Source: Clostridia bacterium
GTDB taxonomy: Bacteria; Bacillota; Clostridia; Oscillospirales; CAG-272
Length of the DNA: 16,800 nt
Assembly: GCA_017518025.1 (NCBI GenBank)
Contig: JAFWWR010000361.1
Span: 1-16,800, forward strand
Direction: 5' to 3'
The stretch's first letter is position 1. Each line of letters starts with the position of its first letter. The position numbers were made by a program, and so were the translations under genes. The notes below the pieces were generated by a model, which worked only from the letters and a program-made list of their open reading frames with translations, was not told the DNA's origin and did no database searches. Of this stretch, positions 1 to 6,843 are shown in pieces.

Positions 1-1961
1 CGGACGGCGACGACTCGGGCCCCGGTACGCTCGATGCGCCCGTGAAGACTTTTGAGCGCGCCCGCGACCTCGTCCGCGAAAAAAAGGCGACTGCGGACGG
101 CGAGATCGTCGTGGCGTTCAAAGCAGGCGATTACGGCGCGCTCGATTCTCTGACGCTCACCGCCGAGGACGGCGGCACCGAGGCGGCGCCGATCCGCTAC
201 TGCAAATACGGCGACGGCGACGTGGTCTTCAACAACGGCGTGACGCTGAAGAAAGATGAATTCGAACCCTTGTCGGAGGACGAGAAGTCCCGGTTCCCCG
301 CCGTCGCGCAGGACGGCATCATGAAGCTGAACCTTGACGGATACTTCCCGGACGGAATGCCGGACGGCCTCGCCATCTTCGGAGACAACGGTCCCGCCTG
401 GGAAGCGCGGACTCCCAACAAATACGGAGAAGGCGTCGACGATTACATGAAAAACCTGATGCAGCTTCCCGAAGACGTGTCGAACTACTTCGGGATGACG
501 GTCACCATCCTCCCGCCCCTCTCCTCGAGGATCCTGGACAAGGCGAGCTACTTCAAGGACATGAAAATGACCGGGTATATCATGTACGGCTGGAGGGTAG
601 ACTCGTTCTACGTGAAGGACTACGACAAGAGCACCCACGTCCTCACCATCGACGATACCCGCCTGCCTGACGATTTCGCGAGGGTCGGCATCCGCACGCC
701 GCAGATGATGCTTGACGAGATATTTTTCGAGAATTCCCCCGACTTCCTCGACGCCGCGGGAGAATACTGGTACGATCCGGATATCAACACGATATACGTT
801 TACGATCCCTGCGACGAATACAATATCGGACTCGGCGGAAACTTCCTCGATCTGAATGACGCGGACTACGTCTCCATCGTGGGACTGACGTTTGAGAACA
901 GCCGCGACTCCACGGCGATCGACGTCAGAAACTCAGAACACGTCACCATCGACAGATGCGCTGTAAGAGGAGTCTATGAACCTGTTGCCGCGAGAGGCGC
1001 CTCCGATCATTTCACTGTACAGGGATGTGAATTCTCCAAGTTCATAGGCCACTGCATCCAGCTCGGACTGACGAATCATAAAACGACGCTGGAATCCAAT
1101 CACGTCGTGATCGACAACAACTATATCCACGACTACGGCCTCTCGAAGATCTTCAACAATCAGGCCATCGCGGACGGCGCCATCGGTACGAAGATCTCCC
1201 ACAATATTTTCAGAAACAGTCCCAACGGGGCTATCAACCTCGGGATGCTGAGCGAGATCGAGTACAACATCTTCGACAACATGATGACGTCCACTCAGGA
1301 CTTCGGCGTCATCTACACCTGGAACGCCATCAGCGGCGCCCGCCACAACACCATAAGATATAATATGTTCCTTGAGATGAACGCCATGAACGGCGCGACC
1401 TATGGCCTCTACATGGACGACTTTACTCAGGATCAGTACATCTACGGAAATCTGTTCTACAGAAACGGCGGATGCGGCATCATGCTGCACAACGCCCGGG
1501 ACCAGTTCGTGTACGATAACGCCTTCATCTACAGCAATTTCAATACCAACGGCTTCGGATTCTTCGAGGACGGCAAGGTGAAAGACGGTCTCCTTCCCGA
1601 CGGTACCGGCTGGGAGGATCTCTACAACAGGTATTACAACAACCGCGTCAACGAGGGCGAGGAGGGTTACGAGATCTGGAAGGCGACTTTCCCGTCACTC
1701 TACGCCTTTGAACCCGACGTGGAGAATCCCTACGTCTACACGAGTATTTTCTGTCCCTGGGACAGCATTCACAACAACGCCTTTATAGACCGGGGATACA
1801 ACGTGGCGCAGGAGATCAAGGATTACGGCGAGGTCTACGACAACGAGGTCTACTCCGACAAGGAGAATCCGTTCTTCGTGAATCCCGCCAAGGGGGACTA
1901 CCGCCTGAAAGAAGGCGTGGACTTCTTCTATATCCCGTTCGAGAAAATGGGAAGATATTGA
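1..1961 (+). CDS. right-handed parallel beta-helix protein, 5' end outside window
   Basis: The reading frame is open from the first complete codon (position 3), giving 652 visible residues. The visible N-terminus reads DGDDSGPGTLDAPVKTFERA, the 'DGs-GTldaPf-T...A' motif that opens the solenoid of many secreted beta-helix polysaccharide lyases and hydrolases. The GTG at 42 is therefore an internal valine and the gene starts upstream, where any signal peptide would lie. From about residue 285 to 510 there are repeated turns rich in N and D of the type 'hxIxxNxF' (for example VVIDNNYIHDY, TKISHNIFRN, YIYGNLFYRNG), fitting a Pfam Beta_helix fold. The C-terminus (NPFFVNPAKGDYRLKEG) is the usual cap of such proteins. 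An extracellular glycan-binding or glycan-cleaving role is inferred from the fold; no catalytic residues can be assigned by eye, so substrate and activity are unknown. Confidence 0.85.
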   Translation, partial: DGDDSGPGTLDAPVKTFERARDLVREKKATADGEIVVAFKAGDYGALDSLTLTAEDGGTEAAPIRYCKYGDGDVVFNNGVTLKKDEFEPLSEDEKSRFPAVAQDGIMKLNLDGYFPDGMPDGLAIFGDNGPAWEARTPNKYGEGVDDYMKNLMQLPEDVSNYFGMTVTILPPLSSRILDKASYFKDMKMTGYIMYGWRVDSFYVKDYDKSTHVLTIDDTRLPDDFARVGIRTPQMMLDEIFFENSPDFLDAAGEYWYDPDINTIYVYDPCDEYNIGLGGNFLDLNDADYVSIVGLTFENSRDSTAIDVRNSEHVTIDRCAVRGVYEPVAARGASDHFTVQGCEFSKFIGHCIQLGLTNHKTTLESNHVVIDNNYIHDYGLSKIFNNQAIADGAIGTKISHNIFRNSPNGAINLGMLSEIEYNIFDNMMTSTQDFGVIYTWNAISGARHNTIRYNMFLEMNAMNGATYGLYMDDFTQDQYIYGNLFYRNGGCGIMLHNARDQFVYDNAFIYSNFNTNGFGFFEDGKVKDGLLPDGTGWEDLYNRYYNNRVNEGEEGYEIWKATFPSLYAFEPDVENPYVYTSIFCPWDSIHNNAFIDRGYNVAQEIKDYGEVYDNEVYSDKENPFFVNPAKGDYRLKEGVDFFYIPFEKMGRY

Positions 1962-1967
1962 TCTGAC

Positions 1968-1997
1968 GCGGGGGGGACTTTTGAAAAAGTCCCCCGC
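1968..1997 (+). terminator. GC-rich stem-loop after the beta-helix gene
   Basis: Seven nucleotides after the stop codon, GGGGGACTTT and AAAGTCCCCC form a 10-bp stem around a TGAA loop, extended by GC at the base. It is in the position of a terminator for the beta-helix gene, but the bases that follow (GCACCC) are not a T-run, so factor-independent termination would be weak. It may equally be an mRNA 3'-end stabiliser or part of a dispersed intergenic repeat. Confidence 0.5.
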
Positions 1998-2040
1998 ACC
2001 CTTCAAAACTTTTGAAAAAAGCGCGGAAATACTTCCGCGC
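1968..2040. repeat. cluster of three inverted repeats with an internal direct repeat
   Basis: Three palindromes lie back to back in the 127-bp gap between the beta-helix and SLH genes: the C/G-rich stem at 1968-1997; TTCAAAA-C-TTTTGAA at 2002-2016; and GCGCGGAA-ATAC-TTCCGCGC at 2021-2040. The 13-mer ACTTTTGAAAAAG (1977-1989) recurs with one added A at 2008-2021, so the first two hairpins could pair in alternative ways. No convincing -35/-10 pair for the SLH gene is visible in this gap. Confidence 0.6.
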
Positions 2041-2088
2041 AGGGAAAACGATATACGACATCATTAAAACGAAAAGGAGACTTCTCAG

Positions 2089-3819
2089 ATGAAACTCAAG
2101 AAAACGCTGTCCCTGATCCTCGCTCTCGCGATGATACTCGTGCTGTTCGTGACAGTCGGTACAGCTCTTGCCGACGGCGAGGACGATCCGGCCGACGACG
2201 GGATCTATAAGCTCTGGGTCAACAACGAGCAGTTTACAGACGATCACCTCACCGTACAGTGCGGAGAGGGGACCGCGACCTTCGATCCCGCCACGACTAC
2301 TCTCACTCTCGACAACGCGCAGATCACCAAGGGGTACGAAATGGATCAGCTCGGCACGGGCGTCCTCTCTTTCCTTGACGAGGAGCTGACGATCATCGTC
2401 AACGGCGACTGCACCATCACCGAGACCGGCGGCGACGGTATCGGAAGCTACGATATGGATGAGGAATACAACCTGGTTTCCCACGATATCACCGTCAAGG
2501 GCGACGGCAAACTGACGATCACCGAGAGTGAGCCGTGGTACGGCTACGGCTTCTACTGCACCGGGAACCTCACGTTAGAGGGCGTCGAGATCGAGATCCA
2601 CTCGGTCGCGACGGGAGTCTGGGCGAATCGTGCGCTTAACGTCAAGGACAGCAAACTGAACGTGAGTTGTTCCACTCAGTTTTCCGGCTTTGTGGTCAAT
2701 AGCGGTTCCGCCGTGTTCGACAGGAGCGAGGTCTACGCCGAGAGCGCCAGCGGCGCGGGAATATTGCTGGGCAACGATCTTGAATCATCCTCAGTTCTCG
2801 TCAGCAGCGGCTCCGTTACGTTGAAGGGCAAGATCGGCGTCGTCTCCGACACCGACGGCAGCACCGTCTACGTTACCGGAGGCAAGCTGGCGATCGAAGG
2901 TCAGGACGCCGCGTTCAGCGAAAACTTTTTGACCGACGTGGATCAGCATATCATCCTCGGCGATGGCGTGGAGGTGACCTCGGGGGCCGTTGACGGCGTT
3001 GCCGTTACCTTCGAATCATCACATGTTCATTCGTATGAAGCCGCGGTCACCGATCCTACCTGCACTGAGCGGGGCTATACGACTCACACCTGCTCGTGCG
3101 GCGACAGCTACGTCGACACCTACGTCGACGCCCTCGGCCACGACTGGGACGACGGCGTCGTCACGACTCCGGCGACCGCGACGGCGGAGGGAGTCAAAAC
3201 CTTCACCTGCCGCCGCTGCGGCGAGACGAGGACGGAAGCCGTCCCGGTACAGCCCGGCGTGGACACGTCGACGGTCTTTACCGACGTCAAGGCGAAATCC
3301 TGGTTCAAGAAGGCCGTGGATTTCGTTTACAACAACAAGCTGATGGACGGCGTGGGCAACGGCAAATTCGCGCCGAACGACCCCATGAACCGGGCGATGC
3401 TGGTCACCGTCCTGTGGCGCATGGAGGGCGAGCCCGAGGTCAGCGTGAGCGTTCCGTTCACCGATCTCAAGGCGAAATGGTACAAGAAGGCGGTTGCGTG
3501 GGCGTACAGCAACAATATCGTCAACGGGATTAACGCCACGACCTTTGATCCGACGGCGCCGCTGACCCGGGAGCAGATCGCGGCGATCATGTACAGATAC
3601 ACCGAGTTCAAGGGCGGCGACGTCTCGGGCAGAGCGGATCTTTCCGGATTCCCTGACGGCGGCAAGGTCCACAGCTACGCGAAGACCGCCATGTCGTGGG
3701 CGGTCGCCGAGGGGCTGATCTCCGGTGTGAAATCGGGCAACGTCAACCTTCTCGATCCCCGCGGCAACGCGACGCGCGCGCAGGTCGCGACGATACTCAT
3801 GAGATATCTCGAAAGCTGA
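2089..3819 (+). CDS. secreted cell-surface protein with three C-terminal SLH domains
   Basis: The 576-residue product starts with a clear Sec signal peptide (KLKK, hydrophobic core to about residue 23, cleavage predicted after TALA at 28). Residues about 35-305 are Thr/Asp/Gly-rich with repeats such as 'GDCTITETGGDGIGSY' and 'GDGKLTITES', resembling the beta-solenoid, carbohydrate-binding-like regions of clostridial surface proteins. Residues about 312-385 form a Cys/His module (HVHSYEA, PTCTERGY, HTCSCGDSY, LGHDW, FTCRRCG). Three SLH domains follow at about 396-450 (VFTDVKAKSWFKKAV), 455-510 (PFTDLKAKWYKKAV) and 515-576 (DPRGNATRAQVATILMRYL); SLH triplets normally bind pyruvylated secondary wall polymer. 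The ATG at 2089 is supported by AGGAGA at 2075-2080. Function of the exposed part is unknown; adhesion or glycan binding is an inference. No sortase motif is present. Confidence 0.9.
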   Translation: MKLKKTLSLILALAMILVLFVTVGTALADGEDDPADDGIYKLWVNNEQFTDDHLTVQCGEGTATFDPATTTLTLDNAQITKGYEMDQLGTGVLSFLDEELTIIVNGDCTITETGGDGIGSYDMDEEYNLVSHDITVKGDGKLTITESEPWYGYGFYCTGNLTLEGVEIEIHSVATGVWANRALNVKDSKLNVSCSTQFSGFVVNSGSAVFDRSEVYAESASGAGILLGNDLESSSVLVSSGSVTLKGKIGVVSDTDGSTVYVTGGKLAIEGQDAAFSENFLTDVDQHIILGDGVEVTSGAVDGVAVTFESSHVHSYEAAVTDPTCTERGYTTHTCSCGDSYVDTYVDALGHDWDDGVVTTPATATAEGVKTFTCRRCGETRTEAVPVQPGVDTSTVFTDVKAKSWFKKAVDFVYNNKLMDGVGNGKFAPNDPMNRAMLVTVLWRMEGEPEVSVSVPFTDLKAKWYKKAVAWAYSNNIVNGINATTFDPTAPLTREQIAAIMYRYTEFKGGDVSGRADLSGFPDGGKVHSYAKTAMSWAVAEGLISGVKSGNVNLLDPRGNATRAQVATILMRYLES

Positions 3820-3824
3820 TAAAT

Positions 3825-3863
3825 AAAAAAACTCCCGCGGGCGCCGGAAGCGTCCGCGGGAGC
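3825..3863. terminator. bidirectional intrinsic terminator between convergent genes
   Basis: CTCCCGCGG at 3832-3840 pairs with CCGCGGGAG at 3854-3862, and four more inner pairs (GCGC with GCGT) leave a CGGAA loop, making a 13-bp stem. Read on the - strand it is followed by seven T (A-run at 3825-3831), a strong rho-independent terminator for the ddl/ACT operon. Read on the + strand it is followed only by CTTTGTC, so it would be a weaker stop for the SLH gene. Confidence 0.9.
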
Positions 3864-3874
3864 TTTGTCGCTGT

Positions 3875-4123
3875 TCATTCGTACGTCGCAAACGACGTCT
3901 TGCAGGTAACGTCGTCCAGCTTGCCGATCTTGCCGGAGAGGGCGGAGATCACGTCCTGGGGCGCGTCCACGGCGATGCTGATCACGTTGATCCCTTTTTC
4001 TCTGTAAGGGATCCCCATTCTTCCTATGATGTAGTCCCCGTATTCATGGAGGATATCGTTCAGACTGTCGGCGGACCTCCTGTCGCCGACGATGATGCCT
4101 ATAAGCGCGACTCTTGTTTCCAT
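3875..4123 (-). CDS. TM1266-type small ACT-like protein (putative [FeFe]-hydrogenase system regulator family)
   Basis: This 82-residue protein runs METRVALIGIIVGDRRS to TCKTSFATYE. Its pattern matches the small family typified by Thermotoga TM1266: a first beta strand with 'IIVGDR', then 'NDILHEYGDYIIGRMGIPY', 'INVISIAVDA', and the most conserved block 'ISALSGKIGKLDDVTCKT'. Members have a ferredoxin-like ACT fold and are often encoded near HydE/F/G hydrogenase maturases; a regulatory role has been proposed from that neighbourhood, not proven. Here no hydrogenase gene is nearby and the gene closes a biosynthetic operon, 32 nt after ddl. The ATG at 4123 is chosen over the longer upstream frame because AAAGGA precedes it at suitable spacing and the family begins here; the extension would run through ddl. 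ACT domains often bind amino acids, so sensing an amino acid is possible but speculative. Confidence 0.83.
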   Translation of the reverse strand: METRVALIGIIVGDRRSADSLNDILHEYGDYIIGRMGIPYREKGINVISIAVDAPQDVISALSGKIGKLDDVTCKTSFATYE

Positions 4124-4155
4124 TTTCGTATTCCTTTCTGTTTCAGAAAAAATGA

Positions 4156-5214
4156 TCATTTCAGCGCAGATGCGATCAACCGGTCGATGAGCTCGGAATA
4201 ACCGATCCCGGTGTGACCCATCAGCTTCGGGTACATGGAAATGGGTGTGAACCCCGGCAGAGTGTTGATCTCGTTGAAGATCAACTCTCCCTCCGCCGTA
4301 TAGAAGAAGTCCACCCGGGACAATCCGCGGCATCCGAGAGCGGTAAAGATCTTCGCGGCGGTGGCGGAGGCGTTTTTCTGCGCCTCCTCGTCGATCCTCG
4401 CAGGGATGTAGAATGACGACTCGTCGCTGACGTACTTCGTCTCGTAGTCGTAGAATTCGCTGCTTCCTACGTCGATCTCGGCGGGCACCGACACGGTGAG
4501 CCGTCCGCCCTCTTCGAGAACGGCGACCTCGATCTCGCGGCCGGTGATACACTCCTCGATAAGTATCTTTTCATCTTCGGCGAAGGCGGAGTTTACCGCC
4601 TTGTCAAAGGCCGAGCCGTCCTTCACCTTGGAGCATCCCACGGAGGATCCGGAGGACGCCGGTTTCACGAACATGGGGTATCCGATCTCATGTTCCGCCC
4701 GGCGGCGGAGCGCCTCGGTATCGTCTCCGGAGAGAGCGACGACGGCCTTTGCCTGGCGGACAATGTTCGCTGCCCCGACGACGGTTTTCGTCAGCGCCTT
4801 ATCCATACAGACGGCGGCGGCGGTGCAGCCGCAGCCCACGGCGGGGATCCCGGCGACGGAGAGGAGCCCCTGGACCCGTCCGTCCTCGCCGAACCTGCCG
4901 TGCAGGACGGGGAAAACCACGTCCAGCGTCAGTTTTTCGATCTTTCCGCCCTCGCGGAGAACGCCCATCACCTTTTTTCCGTAGGTGGGGGCGAAAAACA
5001 CCTCCGACACGTCGGAACAGTACCACGATCCGTCGCGTATCTTTTCGATATCTCCCTCAAAAAGATACCACTTTCCGTCCTTTGTTATACCTATCGTGAG
5101 AACGTCGTATTTCTCCCGATCCACGTTTGACAGAAGGGCGTACGCTGACGACAGCGACACCTCATATTCCGACGACTTACCGCCGAACAGTATTCCGAGA
5201 CTCAATTTTCCCAT
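4156..5214 (-). CDS. ddl: D-alanine--D-alanine ligase
   Basis: The cytoplasmic ATP-grasp enzyme joins two D-alanines for the end of the peptidoglycan stem peptide. Its 352 residues are the usual length. Visible motifs are the N-terminal FGGKSSEYEVSLSSA (10-24, with the substrate-binding glutamate), FPVLHGRFGEDGRVQG (101-116), VCMDKALTK (135-143), the glycine-rich KPASSGSSVG (184-193), and the metal and substrate site NEINTLPGFTPISMYP (314-329). The omega loop EFYDYETKY (253-261) has the tyrosines of true D-Ala-D-Ala ligases rather than the histidine-containing loop of VanA-type D-Ala-D-Lac ligases, so the wall should carry D-Ala-D-Ala ends. The gene is 24 nt downstream of cimA. The start is fixed by an in-frame TGA 12 nt upstream of the ATG. 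The SD-like AAAGG is 15 nt away, an unusually long spacing occupied by an inverted repeat. Confidence 0.95.
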   Translation of the reverse strand: MGKLSLGILFGGKSSEYEVSLSSAYALLSNVDREKYDVLTIGITKDGKWYLFEGDIEKIRDGSWYCSDVSEVFFAPTYGKKVMGVLREGGKIEKLTLDVVFPVLHGRFGEDGRVQGLLSVAGIPAVGCGCTAAAVCMDKALTKTVVGAANIVRQAKAVVALSGDDTEALRRRAEHEIGYPMFVKPASSGSSVGCSKVKDGSAFDKAVNSAFAEDEKILIEECITGREIEVAVLEEGGRLTVSVPAEIDVGSSEFYDYETKYVSDESSFYIPARIDEEAQKNASATAAKIFTALGCRGLSRVDFFYTAEGELIFNEINTLPGFTPISMYPKLMGHTGIGYSELIDRLIASALK

Positions 5215-5234
5215 GATGATAGATCATCGCCTTT
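5215..5234 (-). promoter_or_regulatory. ddl ribosome binding site with intervening inverted repeat
   Basis: On the - strand AAAGG (5234-5230) is separated from the ddl ATG by 15 nt. Fourteen of these form the perfect inverted repeat GATGATCTATCATC (5228-5215), which can fold as a 5-bp stem with a TCTA loop. If folded, the effective SD-to-start distance would shrink to about 1-2 nt; if unfolded it stays long. Confidence 0.4.
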
Positions 5235-5238
5235 CTTT

Positions 5239-6822
5239 TCAGCTTTTTTGTGAAACGTGAGAGAGCATATATTCAACGGAGTCCCTCAGCGCCTGCCAGC
5301 TTGCGTTGATTATGTCGGTGGAGACGCCCACCGTGCGCCAGACGGACACGCCGTCCGTCGATTCTATGAGAACTCTGACCGACGACGCGGTGGCGCCGGA
5401 GTCGATGACGCGCACGCGGTAGTCCGTCAGTTTCATTTTGCTCACTTCCGGGTAGAACCTCGTCAGCGCGCGGCGCAGAGCGCGGTCCATGGCGTTGACG
5501 GGACCGTTTCCTTCGGCGGCGGCGATCTCGTCGCTGCCGTCAACGGATATCTTTATCATGGCGGAGCTCTTCATGACCTCGCCGTCTTCCTCCGCCCGTT
5601 TCGAGTCCTCCGCTATGACCTTGAACTCCAGCAGATCGAAGTGGGAGACGTCCTCTCCCATGACGCGGTCGATCATCAGCGCCAGCGACCCCTCCGCCTG
5701 CTCGTAGACGTAGCCGTTCTTTTCTTTTTTCCTCAGGGCCTGTATCGCCTCGAGGATCCGGGGGTCCTCCTTGCCGGCGGAGTCGTATTTTCTCCCCGTG
5801 AGATCGGCGATCTTGTCCATCACCGCCGCGCGGCCGGACAGCTCGCTGATCACGGTGTTCCTCAGATTGCCCACGGACTCCGGATCCACGTGCTCGAAGG
5901 TGCGGGGGTCCTTTTTCACTCCGTCGATGTGAGTCCCCGCCTTGTGTGTGAAGGCGTACGCCCCCACGAAGGGTTCGGTCTCGTCGAAGGTGAGGTTGGC
6001 GATCTCGTTTATGTATTTCACCGTGGGGGTCAGCGTCCGCAGTCTGTCGCCCACGCAGTCGAAACCGAGCTTCAGCTGAAGGAGCGGGATCAGCGTGTTG
6101 AGGTTGGCGTTGCCGCACCTCTCTCCGATGCCGGAGACGGTACCCTGGACCTGCCGCGCCCCCGCCAGCACCGCGGAGACGGAGCCGGAGACCGCCATCC
6201 CCATGTCGTTGTGGCAGTGGATGCCGATATCGGGGAAGGAGCGGACCACCCGCTCCACGGTCATGCCGATCACGTCAGGGAGCATCCCGCCGTTGGTGTC
6301 GCAGAGGATCACCCGCGACGCGCCCGCCTCAAGAGCTGCGTCCACCACGGACAGAACGTAGTCCGGTCCGTCGCCGTAGCCGTCGAAAAAGTGTTCCGCG
6401 TCGAACAGGACTTCCTTTCCCGCCGATCTGAGGAATCTTATCGAGTCCCGGATCATCCGGAGATTTTCCTCCGGCGTGGTCCTCAGCACCTCGCGTACCT
6501 GGTACAGCGAGCTTTTTCCGTAGAGAACGGCGCAGGGCACCGGCGCCGCCGCCGCTCCTGCCAGAAGGTCGCTTTTTTCAGCCGCCACGCCGGGGTGGGC
6601 GGTGGGAGAGAAGACGCAGAGCTTCGCGCTCTCCGTTCTCACGTCGCGCAGCGAGTCAAAAAACTCCCGCCCGGCGTCGTCCGTGACCATGCCCGCCTCG
6701 ATATATGATATTCCGAGGGCGTCGAGAGCGCGAATGACGTTTATCCTGTCCTCCGGAGAGAACGAAACGCCGGCTCCCTGAGTTCCGTCCCGGAGCGTGG
6801 TGTCGAGTATTTCTATTTTCAC
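5239..6822 (-). CDS. cimA: (R)-citramalate synthase
   Basis: CimA condenses pyruvate with acetyl-CoA to citramalate, the first step of the threonine-independent route to 2-oxobutanoate and isoleucine. The 527-residue length matches this family. The TIM-barrel domain has LDTTLRDGTQGAGVSFS (6-22), FDAEHFFDGYGDGPDY (140-155), LCDTNGG (173-179), the metal site HCHND (202-206) and QGTVSGIGERCGNANL (226-241). The 'EVLFDAEHFFDGY' and 'GERCGNANL' signatures separate CimA from LeuA. The C-terminal part (about 395-527, with RVRVIDSGATASSVRVLIES and STDIINASWQALRDS) is the LeuA-type allosteric domain, so isoleucine feedback is likely. The start is GTG at 6822, preceded by GGAGGA at 8-nt spacing. It follows leuA after 21 nt and precedes ddl by 24 nt. 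A homocitrate-synthase activity cannot be strictly excluded by eye, but the length and motifs favour citramalate. Confidence 0.9.
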   Translation of the reverse strand: MKIEILDTTLRDGTQGAGVSFSPEDRINVIRALDALGISYIEAGMVTDDAGREFFDSLRDVRTESAKLCVFSPTAHPGVAAEKSDLLAGAAAAPVPCAVLYGKSSLYQVREVLRTTPEENLRMIRDSIRFLRSAGKEVLFDAEHFFDGYGDGPDYVLSVVDAALEAGASRVILCDTNGGMLPDVIGMTVERVVRSFPDIGIHCHNDMGMAVSGSVSAVLAGARQVQGTVSGIGERCGNANLNTLIPLLQLKLGFDCVGDRLRTLTPTVKYINEIANLTFDETEPFVGAYAFTHKAGTHIDGVKKDPRTFEHVDPESVGNLRNTVISELSGRAAVMDKIADLTGRKYDSAGKEDPRILEAIQALRKKEKNGYVYEQAEGSLALMIDRVMGEDVSHFDLLEFKVIAEDSKRAEEDGEVMKSSAMIKISVDGSDEIAAAEGNGPVNAMDRALRRALTRFYPEVSKMKLTDYRVRVIDSGATASSVRVLIESTDGVSVWRTVGVSTDIINASWQALRDSVEYMLSHVSQKS

Positions 6823-6843
6823 TTCACTTTCCTCCGGGTGTTT

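Noticed and set aside
42..44. GTG as the start of the beta-helix gene
   Set aside because: The frame is open to the window edge and the codons before it encode the family's DGDDSGPGTLDAP motif, so this GTG is an internal valine.
5225..5227. Alternative upstream ATG for ddl
   Set aside because: It is out of frame (13 nt from the true start) and only 2 nt from the SD. An in-frame TGA also precedes the chosen ATG.
5257..6708. 483-codon + strand frame opposite cimA
   Set aside because: Its composition (V, H, R, D-rich) is typical of antisense of high-GC genes, and cimA is unambiguous.
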